Shown here piece after piece: positions 54,831 to 63,896 of a stretch of 64,000 bases of DNA (positions are counted from its first letter, which is position 1; each line of letters opens with the position of its first letter). Position numbers and translations under genes: made by a program. The notes under the pieces are model-generated. The model saw only the letters and a program-made list of their open reading frames with translations. It made no database searches and was not told the origin of the DNA. The stretch comes from Natrialba chahannaoensis JCM 10990 (GTDB taxonomy: Archaea; Halobacteriota; Halobacteria; Halobacteriales; Natrialbaceae): positions 304,254 to 368,253 of the forward strand of contig NZ_AOIN01000008.1 in the NCBI RefSeq assembly GCF_000337135.1. The letters run 5' to 3'.

Positions 54831-55233
54831 ATTATATGTCATACTCAGTTTATCAAGTTCGGTCGTGTCGGTCCTCACGAGTCAGTACAGAACATATTCG
54901 AAAAGATCGGGAAAAGTATATTGGCAGAAAATACCACGCATAAATGAATAATATAATCACGGCTTTAACAGGGTATTTCGAAGACACAATCGGTTTGCGG
55001 AGTGTGTCATAAACATATAAATAACTACTATCCCACATATTCAAATAGAACGTGAGGACTGAGATCCGTCACCTGCACGAATACCGCCCGCCACAGATCT
55101 CAATTGGGTCCGCACGGTCTACGCATATCGTGACAACGAAAATTGATATTGCGGATATTCGTCCTGATCGATAATCGGAAACAAGTGGTCGAACCTCGGT
55201 ACTACTTTGCCGTCCCGTTCCGTAGGCCCGCCC
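54831..55233. other. AT-rich intergenic region between surface protein and hemL
   Basis: About 400 bases, clearly richer in A/T than the surroundings (e.g. ATAATATAATC, TAAACATATAAATAAC). Contains the start of the surface-protein gene with TTGATAAAC. Short open frames here (e.g. a 63-codon minus-strand one with Tyr/Ile-rich composition) look non-coding. hemL promoter not clearly visible; TACTTTGCCG lies about 30 bases before its ATG. Confidence 0.4.
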
Positions 55234-56508
55234 ATGAACGACGACAACTCGCGCGCGCTGTACGATCGAGCGCTCTCGGTGATGCCCGGCGGCGTGAACT
55301 CCGCCGTCCGCGCCGCAATTGAGCCCTACCCGTTCTTCGTCCAGAAAGGCGACCGCGGCCACGTCATCGACGCTGACGGCAACCGCTACATCGACTGGGT
55401 AATGGGCCTCGGCCCACTGCTACTTGGGCACAACCTCCCCGAATCCGTCCAGGCTGGCATCCAGCAGAAGGCGAGCGAGGGACCGATGTACGGCACGCCG
55501 ACCGAAATCGAGGTCGATCTCGCCGAGTTTGTCGTGCGCCACGTCCCAAGCGTTGAAAAAATTCGGTTCGTCAATTCCGGCACCGAGGCGACCACCTCGG
55601 CCGTCCGTCTCGCCCGCGGCTACACCGGGCGAAACAAGATCGTCGTCAACCAGGGTGGCTACCACGGCGCTCAGGAGTCAACGCTGGTCGACGGTGACGC
55701 AGAAAACGTTGCGCCCTCCTCGGCCGGCGTCCCGCAGTCGTTTGCCGAGCACACGATTCCAGTGCCGTTCAACGACGAGGATGCCGTCCGCGAGGCGTTC
55801 GAGAAGCACGGCGACGATATCGCCGCCGTCATGACCGAGCCAATCCTCGCCAACTACGGTATCGTCGACCCCGACGACGGCTACCACGACTTCCTGCGAG
55901 AGATCACCGACGAACACGGCTCCCTGCTCATCTTCGACGAAGTGATCACCGGCTTCCGCGTCGGGGGTCTTGGCTGTGCCCAGAGCGAGTTCGACATTAC
56001 GCCAGACCTGACGACGTTCGGCAAGATCATCGGCGGCGGCTTCCCCGTCGGCGCACTCGGCGGCCGCGCCGAGATCATCGAACAGCTCGCTCCCTCCGGC
56101 CCCGTCTTCCAGGCCGGCACATTCTCCGGCCACCCCGTCACGATGGCAGCCGGACTCGAGACGCTCCAGTTCGCCGCGGCGAACAACGTCTACGACCACG
56201 TCAACACGCTTGGCGACCAGTTACGGGCGGGACTCACCGACATCGTCGCCGAGCAGGCCCCCGAGTATACCGTCGCCGGCACCGACAGCATGTTCAAGGT
56301 GATTTTCACGCGCGACGGCGAGGCACCGTCGAACGCGGCCGACGTAAAGAACGCCGAAACGGACCGCTGGCGGCGTGTCTTCTGGGGCCAGATGAAAGCA
56401 CAGGAAGTCTTCCTCTCACAGAACCAGTTCGAGTGTCAGTTCGTCAGCTACGGTCACACCGAGGCTGACGTCGAAGAGACGCTCGAGGCGTACAAGCACG
56501 CGCTGTAG
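55234..56508 (+). CDS. hemL: Glutamate-1-semialdehyde 2,1-aminomutase
   Basis: A 424-residue PLP enzyme that turns glutamate-1-semialdehyde into 5-aminolevulinate. [11 protein letters not shown] at the start, [17 protein letters not shown] near 110, [21 protein letters not shown] near 240 and the Schiff-base Lys in [15 protein letters not shown] near 265 are the GSAM signatures. Length is normal. The gene begins [14 protein letters not shown]. It supplies the substrate of hemB (47251). Confidence 0.96.
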   Translation: MNDDNSRALYDRALSVMPGGVNSAVRAAIEPYPFFVQKGDRGHVIDADGNRYIDWVMGLGPLLLGHNLPESVQAGIQQKASEGPMYGTPTEIEVDLAEFVVRHVPSVEKIRFVNSGTEATTSAVRLARGYTGRNKIVVNQGGYHGAQESTLVDGDAENVAPSSAGVPQSFAEHTIPVPFNDEDAVREAFEKHGDDIAAVMTEPILANYGIVDPDDGYHDFLREITDEHGSLLIFDEVITGFRVGGLGCAQSEFDITPDLTTFGKIIGGGFPVGALGGRAEIIEQLAPSGPVFQAGTFSGHPVTMAAGLETLQFAAANNVYDHVNTLGDQLRAGLTDIVAEQAPEYTVAGTDSMFKVIFTRDGEAPSNAADVKNAETDRWRRVFWGQMKAQEVFLSQNQFECQFVSYGHTEADVEETLEAYKHAL

Positions 56509-56583
56509 CGTCGATCCACGAAAACTCGGCGACCAGATGAAACGACGAACTGTTATGGGCCCGGACACCGTTCGCTCTCGCAG

Positions 56584-57264
56584 GTGTCGCCGATCGTAGA
56601 CGGACTTGACTGGGCACGTGTCGTCGAGCGCCTCCTGTATCTCTTTCCACCCGTGATCGGCGTCGGCATCGTCGGCGTCCTCCAGGAACTCGAGTACCCC
56701 GTCCCGGGACTCGACTTCGGGCTCTTCCTCGTCGGGACGTTTGGCTACACAGTACTGACGCTGGCACTTGCGGTAGCGCTCGTGCTGGACGCGAAACGGG
56801 TTCGACGGCGGCCGAAGGCAAGTGGCAACTGGCGACCGCACCCGTGGCTCAACGGTCTTTTCGCGCTCGTTTGGGCACCAGTTGCGGGCGTTGTCTATCT
56901 CGCGCGCCGACACAGGCGCTTCGGGACGCCACCGGGCTGGTCTGGCTGGTGGTTGGTGGTCGCGGCTTCGCTGGTGACGACGGTGGCCGGTCTCGCCGCG
57001 GCGCTCGTGGCGTTCCTGCTCGCAATTCCGGGCGTCGTCGCCGCCGCGCTCGGACTCGCAGGTGCAATCGCTGTCGGCGCGTTTCCGGTAGCGATCCATC
57101 AGGATGCGGCCTACGTCTGTACCCAATCGAACTCGTGGCGGCCGAACCCGGGCGTCTATCTTGGACTCGCGTTCCTGAGTCTCTCGGTCGCGCCGTTACA
57201 GCCGCTTGTTGCGGGGTATTACTTGCGAAAGCGACGACGAGAGATCGGTCTCGGCGGCGAGTGA
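56584..57264 (+). CDS. Haloarchaeal multi-pass membrane protein
   Basis: A 226-residue protein, GTG start (MSPIVDGLDWARVVERL). About five helices: PPVIGVGIVGVLQ, LDFGLFLVGTFGYTVLTLALAVALVLDA, WLNGLFALVWAPVAGVVYL, WWLVVAASLVTTVAGLAAALVAFLLAIPGVVAAALGL and VYLGLAFLSLSVAPLQPLVAGY, separated by short Arg-rich loops. Resembles haloarchaeal membrane proteins without a known function. It starts 75 bases after hemL with TGTTATGG about 32 bases before the GTG. Confidence 0.68.
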   Translation: MSPIVDGLDWARVVERLLYLFPPVIGVGIVGVLQELEYPVPGLDFGLFLVGTFGYTVLTLALAVALVLDAKRVRRRPKASGNWRPHPWLNGLFALVWAPVAGVVYLARRHRRFGTPPGWSGWWLVVAASLVTTVAGLAAALVAFLLAIPGVVAAALGLAGAIAVGAFPVAIHQDAAYVCTQSNSWRPNPGVYLGLAFLSLSVAPLQPLVAGYYLRKRRREIGLGGE

Positions 57265-57293
57265 GCCACAGAAACCGACCTGGAATTGCAGGG

Positions 57294-57659
57294 TTAGTCC
57301 GCTGCGACGACGATCGGCTCCCGGTGGCTCTCGATTGCTTCGAGGACGGCCTCGCGGTCGTCGTCACCGACATCGAACTCGCCCAGGGCGTCGTCGAGGT
57401 GGGTCGCGATGGCGTCGAACTCGTCGTGGTCGATCCCCATGCCGTCGTGAACGGCTTCCATCTCACCGCCTGTGTACTCAACTGGCCCGCCCGCGACCGA
57501 GCTGATGAACTGGGTCTGGTGAGCGCGCTGTTTCTGCATGTCAACGTCGTCGAAGAAGTGTGCGACCTGCTCGTCGGCCATGACGCGGTCGTAGAACTCG
57601 TCGACGACGGCACCAATCGCGTCCTCTCCACCGAGTCGGTCGTACAGCGTATCTGTCAT
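57294..57659 (-). CDS. Group 1 truncated hemoglobin
   Basis: A 121-residue globin: LYDRLGGEDAIGAVVDEFYDRV (B10 Tyr in FYDR), HFFDDVDMQKQRAHQTQF, GGPVEYTG and MEAVHDGMGIDHDEFDAIA, where His in AVHDG is the proximal heme ligand, identify a trHbN-type protein. These bind O2 or NO, and detoxify NO in several microbes; here inferred. Near hemL and hemC, so a heme user among heme genes, but on the opposite strand. Confidence 0.92.
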   Translation of the reverse strand: MTDTLYDRLGGEDAIGAVVDEFYDRVMADEQVAHFFDDVDMQKQRAHQTQFISSVAGGPVEYTGGEMEAVHDGMGIDHDEFDAIATHLDDALGEFDVGDDDREAVLEAIESHREPIVVAAD

Positions 57660-57879
57660 CGCATACGGGTTCTCACCTGAATCGAATAAACCACATCCCG
57701 AATATGTTTGCCAAAGTTTATGTCAGTATATGGGACACAGTCGCGGTGGCGGGTGGTCCAACTGTCGCTGACCGTCGGCCGGGCAGCCTGAATAGGACGA
57801 CAATCGATCCGAACGCGAGCACCAAGCGAGGCGGCCGACAAGCGTGCGCTTTTCATACCTCAGGCGAGGATTACCTTCT

Positions 57880-59016
57880 ATGAGAACGCGTGGGACGTTG
57901 CGACTGGCGACACGGGGATCCACTCTCGCCCGGCGGCAGGCCACACTCGTCAAGGAGGCCCTAGAGAACCACCGGTACGAGGTCGAACTCGTCACCGTCG
58001 AGACCACAGGCGACCAGATCCGAGACGAACTCATCCATCGGCTCGGCAAGACGGGTGCCTTCGTCCGTGAACTCGACGAGCGAGTACTGGAAGGCGACCT
58101 CGACGGCGCGATTCACTCGATGAAGGACATGCCGACCGAACAGCCCGACGACCTCGTCACCGCTGCCGTGCCGGAGCGCGGCCGTCCCGGTGACTACCTG
58201 ATCACGCCCGACGGCGCGACACTCGAGGAGCTTCCCCAGGGCGCGACCGTCGGCACCTCGAGTCTCCGTCGGCGTGCACAGCTCCTGTCCGAACGATCCG
58301 ACCTCACCGTCGAGCCGCTGCGCGGGAACGTCGACACCCGACTCGAGAAGCTCCTCGCGCCGTCGCTGCAGGCCGAACACGAGGAACGCAGCGAGGCAGA
58401 TAAGGAACGGAAGGGGAACACCGGGGATGAGGACTTCGAGCCAGAGTTCGACCAGACCGCCGACGAGTGGTTCGACGGCCTCTCGGAACTCGAGAAGCAG
58501 GCCCTCGGCCGCGAGGTCGAAACGGAGTACGACGCCATCGTCCTCGCACAGGCAGGACTGGAACGCAGCGGCCTCGACCACTACGTCGATTCGCAGGAGC
58601 TCCCCACCGGGACGTTCGTCCCCGCACCGGGACAGGGCGCGCTCGCCGTCACCGCAACGGACGGCGAGACCGCCGCGGAAATTCAGTCCGCGATCGACCA
58701 CCCGCGAAGCCGTGTCGAGACCACCGTCGAGCGCACCGTACTGGCCGAACTCGGCGGCGGCTGCATCGCTCCGATCGGCATCTACGGCATCCTCCAGGGC
58801 GAGTACGTCCACGCGGCGGTCAGCGTCTTCGACCGCGACGGTGAGGAATCCGTCGCGGCGACGCGGGACCTTCCGGTCGAGGACCACGCGACGGCCGCCC
58901 GCGAGTTCGCACAGGACCTCGCCGACCGCGGCGCTGCAGAACTAATCGAAAACGCGCGCAAGGAAACCGAAAGCGAGTCCGAGCCGAGCCAGGAGGACCA
59001 GCCGGAGGGGAAATAG
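57880..59016 (+). CDS. hemC: Hydroxymethylbilane synthase (porphobilinogen deaminase)
   Basis: A 378-residue HemC. LRLATRGSTLARRQA at the start, TGAFVRELDERVLEGDLDGAIHSMKDMP near 65-95, GTSSLRRRAQLL near 130, and the dipyrromethane-cofactor Cys in ELGGGCIAPIG near 290. It links four porphobilinogens. An acidic, charged insert (residues about 160-195, with RSEADKERKGNTGDED) is absent from most homologues. TTTTCATACC about 25 bases before the ATG. First gene of a three-gene operon with cobA and hemD. Confidence 0.95.
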   Translation: MRTRGTLRLATRGSTLARRQATLVKEALENHRYEVELVTVETTGDQIRDELIHRLGKTGAFVRELDERVLEGDLDGAIHSMKDMPTEQPDDLVTAAVPERGRPGDYLITPDGATLEELPQGATVGTSSLRRRAQLLSERSDLTVEPLRGNVDTRLEKLLAPSLQAEHEERSEADKERKGNTGDEDFEPEFDQTADEWFDGLSELEKQALGREVETEYDAIVLAQAGLERSGLDHYVDSQELPTGTFVPAPGQGALAVTATDGETAAEIQSAIDHPRSRVETTVERTVLAELGGGCIAPIGIYGILQGEYVHAAVSVFDRDGEESVAATRDLPVEDHATAAREFAQDLADRGAAELIENARKETESESEPSQEDQPEGK

Positions 59017-59832
59017 ATGAGCGCTCCCGAGTCGGGAACCGTCTACCTCGTCGGCAGCGGCCCCGGCGACCCCGACCTGCTCACCGTCAAAGCGACACGA
59101 CTACTCGAGTCCGCCGACGTCGTGCTCCACGACAAACTCCCAGGGCCGGAAATCATCGACCAGTTGCCCGAGGACCGACGCGAGGATGTCGGCAAACGTG
59201 CCGGCGGCGAGCGCACGCCCCAATCGGCGATCAACGAGCGGCTGGTCGAACTCGCCCGCGAAGGCAAAAGCGTCGTCCGGCTCAAGGGCGGCGACTCGTT
59301 CGTCTTTGGCCGCGGCGGCGAGGAGGCGGAGTACCTGGCAGATCATGGGGTGCCATTCGAGGTCGTCCCCGCCGTCACCTCCGCCATCGCCGCCCCCGCA
59401 GTGGCCGGAATTCCCGTCACCCACCGCGACCACGCCTCCTCGGTCTCCTTCGTCACCGGCCACGAGGACCCGACGAAGGACGAATCCGCCGTCGACTGGG
59501 ACGCCCTCGCCGCCACCGGCAGCACCATCGTCGTCCTGATGGGCGTCGGTCGACTCCCGGACTACACGCAGGCCCTGCGCGAGGCCGGGATGAACCCCGA
59601 GACACCGGTCGCACTCATCGAACGAGGCACCTGGCCCGGCCAGCAGGTGGCGACGGGCACACTCGAGTCTATCGTCGACGTGCGCGACGAGCACGACATT
59701 TCGCCGCCTGCGGTCACCGTGATTGGTGAGGTTGCCGGAACGCGCGAGGGGGTACTCGAGTTCCTGGTGAACGAAGCAAACGACACAAACGACGCAAACG
59801 AAGCGACCAAACAGACCGAGGAGGAAGACTAA
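59017..59832 (+). CDS. cobA: Uroporphyrinogen-III C-methyltransferase (SUMT)
   Basis: A 271-residue methyltransferase that makes precorrin-2 from uroporphyrinogen III with two SAM. VYLVGSGPGDPDLLTVKA near residue 8, VVLHDKLP, VVRLKGGDSFVFGRGGEEAEYL near 90 (the P/KGGDP-F/FGRGGEE signature), AVTSAIAAPAVAGIPVTHRDHASS near 125, VVLMGV and ERGTWPGQQ. Its start directly follows the hemC stop (ATG at 59017), so the genes are coupled. In haloarchaea heme is made through siroheme, so precorrin-2 feeds siroheme, heme and cobalamin. Confidence 0.95.
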   Translation: MSAPESGTVYLVGSGPGDPDLLTVKATRLLESADVVLHDKLPGPEIIDQLPEDRREDVGKRAGGERTPQSAINERLVELAREGKSVVRLKGGDSFVFGRGGEEAEYLADHGVPFEVVPAVTSAIAAPAVAGIPVTHRDHASSVSFVTGHEDPTKDESAVDWDALAATGSTIVVLMGVGRLPDYTQALREAGMNPETPVALIERGTWPGQQVATGTLESIVDVRDEHDISPPAVTVIGEVAGTREGVLEFLVNEANDTNDANEATKQTEEED

Positions 59833-59835
59833 CCC

Positions 59836-60579
59836 ATGCGCGACCTCTCCGTCGCCGTCTTTCGTCCCGACGACGAACGCCTCGCGGATGCGGTCGAACT
59901 CCTCGACTCGCTTGGTGCGACGGCAGTGTCGGATCCGATGCTCGCCGTCGACCCAACGGACGCCGTCCCCCGCACGGACGCGGACTACGTCGTGCTCACG
60001 AGCAAGACGGGCGTCGAACTCGTCGCAGAGACAGACTGGGAGCCCGGCGAGGCCACCGTCTGTGCCATCGGCCCGAAGACCGCCGACGCGATCCGTGCCG
60101 CGGGCTACGAGGTCGACATCGTGCCCGACGAGTACACCTCGAGCGGCCTCGTCGCCGAACTCGAGTCGGACCTCGACGGCGCGCGGGTCGAAGTCGCCCG
60201 CAGCGACCACGGCAGTCCCGTCTTACTCGACGGCTTCGAAGCCGCTGGCGCGTACGTCCACGAAACGGTGCTCTACCAACTCGTTAGACCCGAGGCGAGC
60301 GGCGAGTCAGTCGAGCGCGCCGCTGCCGGCGACCTCGACGCCGCCTGCTTCACCTCGTCACTGACCGTCGAGCACTTCCTTGAGGCGGCCGCCGAGCGCG
60401 ACGTTCGAGCGGATGCGCTGGCGGGACTCGAGGACGCGACTGTCGGCGTCATCGGCGAGCCGACCCGGGAGACCGCCGCCGAGTTCGGCATCGACGTCGA
60501 TCTCGTCGCGAGTGAGGCGACGTTCGACGCGCTCGCCGCCGAAACTGTCGAGGCGGCTGCGCCAACGTACCACGACTGA
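59836..60579 (+). CDS. hemD: Uroporphyrinogen-III synthase
   Basis: A 247-residue HemD. It closes hydroxymethylbilane with inversion of ring D. The two-domain layout shows ADYVVLTSKTGVELV near 50 (Thr-Ser-x-x-G motif), CAIGPKTADAIRAAGYEVDIVPDEYTSSGLV near 80, and FTSSLTVEHFLEAA near 175. Poor sequence conservation is normal for the family. It begins 4 bases after the cobA stop, so hemC-cobA-hemD is one operon whose products act in the same order in the pathway. Confidence 0.92.
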   Translation: MRDLSVAVFRPDDERLADAVELLDSLGATAVSDPMLAVDPTDAVPRTDADYVVLTSKTGVELVAETDWEPGEATVCAIGPKTADAIRAAGYEVDIVPDEYTSSGLVAELESDLDGARVEVARSDHGSPVLLDGFEAAGAYVHETVLYQLVRPEASGESVERAAAGDLDAACFTSSLTVEHFLEAAAERDVRADALAGLEDATVGVIGEPTRETAAEFGIDVDLVASEATFDALAAETVEAAAPTYHD

Positions 60580-60675
60580 GTCGCCGGACCTGCCCCCACG
60601 CTGGCCGAGCAACGAATCGGCCAAGAGACCGGAACTTTATCCCACATGCCGGCCCCACCATCTACCGATGCACCG

Positions 60676-62262
60676 ATGACCGGGCCGGTACCCGAACTCG
60701 AGGACCGCGCACTCGAGTGCGCACGGAAACTCTGTGAGGCAGAGCGCGTGTTACTCGCCTCTCACATCGACGCCGACGGACTGACGAGCGCCGCCATCGC
60801 GAGTCAGGCGCTCGAACGCGCGGGGATTCCGTTCGAGACCGTTTTCGAAAAACAGCTCGACGCGGCGGCGATCGAGGCTATTGCGGCGACCGAGTACGAC
60901 ACCGTCCTCTTTACTGACTTCGGGAGCGGCCAGCTCGACGAAATCAGCGTCCACGAAGCGGGCGGCGCGTTTACGCCGGTCATCGCGGACCACCACCAGC
61001 CCGCCGACGCGGAGACGGCCTACCACCTCAACCCGCTCCTGTTCGGCATCAACGGCGCGTCCGAACTTTCGGGCGCTGGTGCGAGTTACGTCCTCGCGCG
61101 GGCGCTCGCCGAGGTTTCGGACGAGACAGTCATCCCCGACGGCGGCAGGGCAACCACAGCCCGCGCCGACAACCGCGACCTCGCCGCCCTCGCCATCGTC
61201 GGTGCTGTCGGCGACATGCAAGACTCTGACGGCGAACTCCACGGCGCAAACGAACGGATCGTCGCCGAGGCCGTCGACGCCGGCGTCATCGAAACCTCCA
61301 CCGACCTCGCCCTCTACGGCAAGCAGACCCGCCCGCTCCCGAAGCTACTCGAGTACGCCACCGACGTTCGCATCCCGGGCATCTCCGGCAGCGAACGCGG
61401 GGTGCTCGCGTTTCTGGACGAGTTGCCACTCGAGTTGCGCCGGCCGGCGGATGGGGGTGGTGGAGGTAGTGAGGGTGACGACACTAGCGCTGGCGCTGGT
61501 GCCGGAACCGGTACCGGTACCGGCTCCAACGCCGGCGAGTGGCGTCGCTGGGCGGAATTGACTGCCGAGGAGAAACAGACTGTCGCCAGCGCGCTCGTAA
61601 AGCGGGCCGTCTCCCGTGGCGTTCCAGCAGGGAAGATCGACCGACTCGTCGGCACAGCCTACGTCCTGAGCGACGAACCCGTCGGTACAGAACTGCGCGA
61701 CGCGAGCGAGTTCTCGACGCTACTCAACGCAACCGCGCGCTACGAGCGCGCCGACGTTGGCCTAGCAGTCTGTCTCGGGGATCGCGGAGAGGCACTCGAG
61801 CAGGCCCGCACCCTGTTACGAAACCATCGACGCAATCTCTCGAACGGTATCGATCTCGTGACCGAAGAGGGCGTAACGCACACGGACAATCTCCAGTGGT
61901 TCCACGCGGAAGACCGCATCCGCGAGACGATCGTCGGCATTGTGGCCGGCATGGCGATGGGCAACGAGGGAATCAGCCGCTCGAAGCCGATCATCGCGTT
62001 CGCGGATAAGTCGGACGACGATCCGGACTCGGAACCTGACTCGGAGGCCAGCCAGAATAACGAGGTCAAAGTATCCGCACGCGGCACGCACAGTCTGGTT
62101 CGGAAGGGACTCGACCTCTCTGCGGTGATGGGACAGGCTTCACGAGCCGTCGGCGGTGACGGCGGCGGGCACGACGTGGCGGCCGGTGCAACGGTTCCGA
62201 AAGGACGAGAAGCGGACTTTATCGAGCAGGTAGACGAACTCGTTGATGAGCAACTCTCATAG
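60676..62262 (+). CDS. DHH-family RecJ-like single-strand exonuclease
   Basis: A 528-residue DHH phosphoesterase. Motifs: LASHIDADGLTSAA near residue 28 (D-x-D), FTDFGSG near 85, IADHHQP near 105 (the DHH motif), GAVGDMQD near 180 and a C-terminal DHHA1-like GGDGGGHDVAAGATV near 490. Archaeal RecJ-like/GAN proteins degrade ssDNA/RNA 5'-3' or hydrolyse nucleotides and join the CMG helicase. A Gly/Ala/Thr low-complexity insert (residues about 258-290) sits between the lobes. ATG 60676 is chosen: TTTATCCC at 60635 would be the TATA, so the ATG at 60646 lies upstream of the transcript start. Confidence 0.88.
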   Translation: MTGPVPELEDRALECARKLCEAERVLLASHIDADGLTSAAIASQALERAGIPFETVFEKQLDAAAIEAIAATEYDTVLFTDFGSGQLDEISVHEAGGAFTPVIADHHQPADAETAYHLNPLLFGINGASELSGAGASYVLARALAEVSDETVIPDGGRATTARADNRDLAALAIVGAVGDMQDSDGELHGANERIVAEAVDAGVIETSTDLALYGKQTRPLPKLLEYATDVRIPGISGSERGVLAFLDELPLELRRPADGGGGGSEGDDTSAGAGAGTGTGTGSNAGEWRRWAELTAEEKQTVASALVKRAVSRGVPAGKIDRLVGTAYVLSDEPVGTELRDASEFSTLLNATARYERADVGLAVCLGDRGEALEQARTLLRNHRRNLSNGIDLVTEEGVTHTDNLQWFHAEDRIRETIVGIVAGMAMGNEGISRSKPIIAFADKSDDDPDSEPDSEASQNNEVKVSARGTHSLVRKGLDLSAVMGQASRAVGGDGGGHDVAAGATVPKGREADFIEQVDELVDEQLS

Positions 62263-62375
62263 CTCTCCGCTGTTCACTCGTCCGCTCTTTTTCGATCCAG
62301 ATTGTTTCGACATAGCCGGTCTACCAAAGCCGATTACTAACGGTAAATACCACTCCTAATAACAACTATAGTCTT

Positions 62376-62669
62376 CTAGACAACCATTACTGAACTGATC
62401 AAGAGCATCAGTATGAAGCCGGTGAGGAACGCAGTGACTGTTTGGAGATTCACGTAGCGGAAACGAGACTGTTGACGTTGGTGGTAGTTGGCATAGTCGA
62501 GATCGAATTCTTCTTTGACACAGTCTGGACACCACCTTTGTTCGACGTTACCGACGTGAACAGGGACGAGAGCTTGTTCAACAGTTTCGTGAGTGCAAAG
62601 CGATCGCTCGCAAGGAACAGCCATCTTCTGTTCTTGTGACGTTTTGGGTTTAGTTGTCTCGACGCTCAA
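62376..62669 (-). CDS. Small zinc-knuckle membrane protein
   Basis: A 97-residue protein: MSVETTKPKTSQEQKMAVPC, then CERSLCTHETV and RWCPDCVKEEFDLD give four Cys (likely zinc), followed by a C-terminal helix (TVTAFLTGFILMLLISSVMVV). Charge and codon use are less halophilic than neighbours. It overlaps the 3' end of the upstream lipoprotein gene by 20 bases (62650-62669). Confidence 0.6.
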   Translation of the reverse strand: MSVETTKPKTSQEQKMAVPCERSLCTHETVEQALVPVHVGNVEQRWCPDCVKEEFDLDYANYHQRQQSRFRYVNLQTVTAFLTGFILMLLISSVMVV

Positions 62670-63126
62670 TCGGCATCACCTCGATTGTCCTGAAAAAGGC
62701 GTCTTGTTCGAGGTCGTCATCAACGTAGGCAGCCAGTGCTGGTTCAGTAACAATTGCCTGAACCTGCGAGGTGATGATCGACAACGTCGTTGGATCGTGG
62801 TCGCCGTTGATCACGACATCGGCGTACAGATCCGCTAATTGGTATAGTTCCGTCTCGACTGCGTCAGTGCTTTCCTGAGATGAGACGTAGTCAAGTGCGA
62901 GTTCGTTCCCATCCGAGGTAATGAAGACACGAGCGCTGTCGTAGTGTGCAGACACTTCCACTTTCAGATCCTTCGCTAGCGGTTGGAGCGTCTTGACTTC
63001 GGCGGGCACGCTTTCTACTTGCTGTGGTTCGTCGTTCGATTCTTCATCGTTGTCGTCCGAATTGATCTCACTACAACCGGCAAATAGGGTAGTACCAGCC
63101 GCAACAATGAACGCTCGTCTGTTCAT
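62650..63126 (-). CDS. Lipoprotein with twin-arginine signal
   Basis: A 158-residue protein beginning MNRRAFIVAAGTTLFAGCSE: twin arginine, hydrophobic core and lipobox LFAGC. The acidic linker DDNDEESNDE leads to a globular part without known motif (EVKTLQPLAKDLKVEVSAHY; ALDYVSSQESTDAVETELYQL). Exported by Tat and lipid-anchored. Its neighbours form a same-strand cluster of three genes. Confidence 0.7.
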   Translation of the reverse strand: MNRRAFIVAAGTTLFAGCSEINSDDNDEESNDEPQQVESVPAEVKTLQPLAKDLKVEVSAHYDSARVFITSDGNELALDYVSSQESTDAVETELYQLADLYADVVINGDHDPTTLSIITSQVQAIVTEPALAAYVDDDLEQDAFFRTIEVMPIERRDN

Positions 63127-63155
63127 AATCGTGTGATGGGTGGCAAGGAGGGGAG

Positions 63156-63896
63156 TTACTCGTTGCTCTCTTCGTCTTCGTTGTCCTGGAAGTCCGCCGC
63201 GTCGGTATCACTGTCGCCGTCGATCACCTCTTCGTTACTTTCGGGGTTTTCCTGGACCGGACCGTCCTCGCTGATCTCTTCGACGAGGGTAACCTCGGTC
63301 GTGATTCCCTTCGGTTCCTCGGAGACAACGTAGAGACCGTTCCACTCGACATACTGTCCATCGGTCGTAAAGAAGAAAATTGCATCTCCGTTCTCCCCGT
63401 AAGAGCCGTCCATCTGCGGGGATTCGACGACCTTGTGGCAGGCACCGTTCGACCCTGCACCAGATCCACTTCTGAATCGGCAGTCAGGAGCCTTGACGAT
63501 CTGGCGATCGTTGGTCAGTTTCGAGTTGATGCTAGACACCTTGCCTTGGGCGAGCTCGTAGTTGATCACCTTGCCATCGTGGCTCAGCATGTAGACGTGG
63601 TGAACATTATTCTGGTCGTTGAGGTACTGATACCGTTGGATTAGATTCTGACGTTCAAGGCTGTTATCCAGCATGAACGGTGGTTGTTCCTGAACAAGGT
63701 CATAGTGATTGGCTTCCGTCATTCGCATCTCGAATAGCATTGATTCGCCAATCTCAGCCTGTCCGATGTCAGTTCCGGCACTATTGGCGAGTTCCTCACC
63801 GTCCGGGCTATCATCGCTCAGAAACGAGGAACTACATCCTGCAAGCAGGAGCATCGATACAACAACTGCGGTCAGTAGGAATTTTCGAGATCTCAT
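63156..63896 (-). CDS. Sec-type lipoprotein
   Basis: A 246-residue protein: MRSRKFLLTAVVVSMLLLAGCSS has a signal without RR pair in the Tat sense and a lipobox LLAGC. The mature part (SLERQNLIQRYQYLNDQNN, YMLSHDGKVINYELAQGKVSS, CRFRSGSGAGSNGACHKV, DAIFFFTTDGQYVEW) recalls a group of bacterial and phage-linked lipoproteins, a memory-based impression. An acidic tail ends it. Base composition is lower in GC than the chromosome average by eye. Possibly acquired. Confidence 0.7.
   Translation of the reverse strand: MRSRKFLLTAVVVSMLLLAGCSSSFLSDDSPDGEELANSAGTDIGQAEIGESMLFEMRMTEANHYDLVQEQPPFMLDNSLERQNLIQRYQYLNDQNNVHHVYMLSHDGKVINYELAQGKVSSINSKLTNDRQIVKAPDCRFRSGSGAGSNGACHKVVESPQMDGSYGENGDAIFFFTTDGQYVEWNGLYVVSEEPKGITTEVTLVEEISEDGPVQENPESNEEVIDGDSDTDAADFQDNEDEESNE

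Noticed and set aside
54853..55044. 63-codon minus-strand frame in the AT-rich gap
   Set aside because: Composition follows the AT-rich DNA; no promoter or conserved pattern.
60646..60675. Upstream ATG 60646 as start of the DHH nuclease
   Set aside because: It lies only about 8 bases after the TATA box TTTATCCC and so would be upstream of the transcript start; ATG 60676 fits better.
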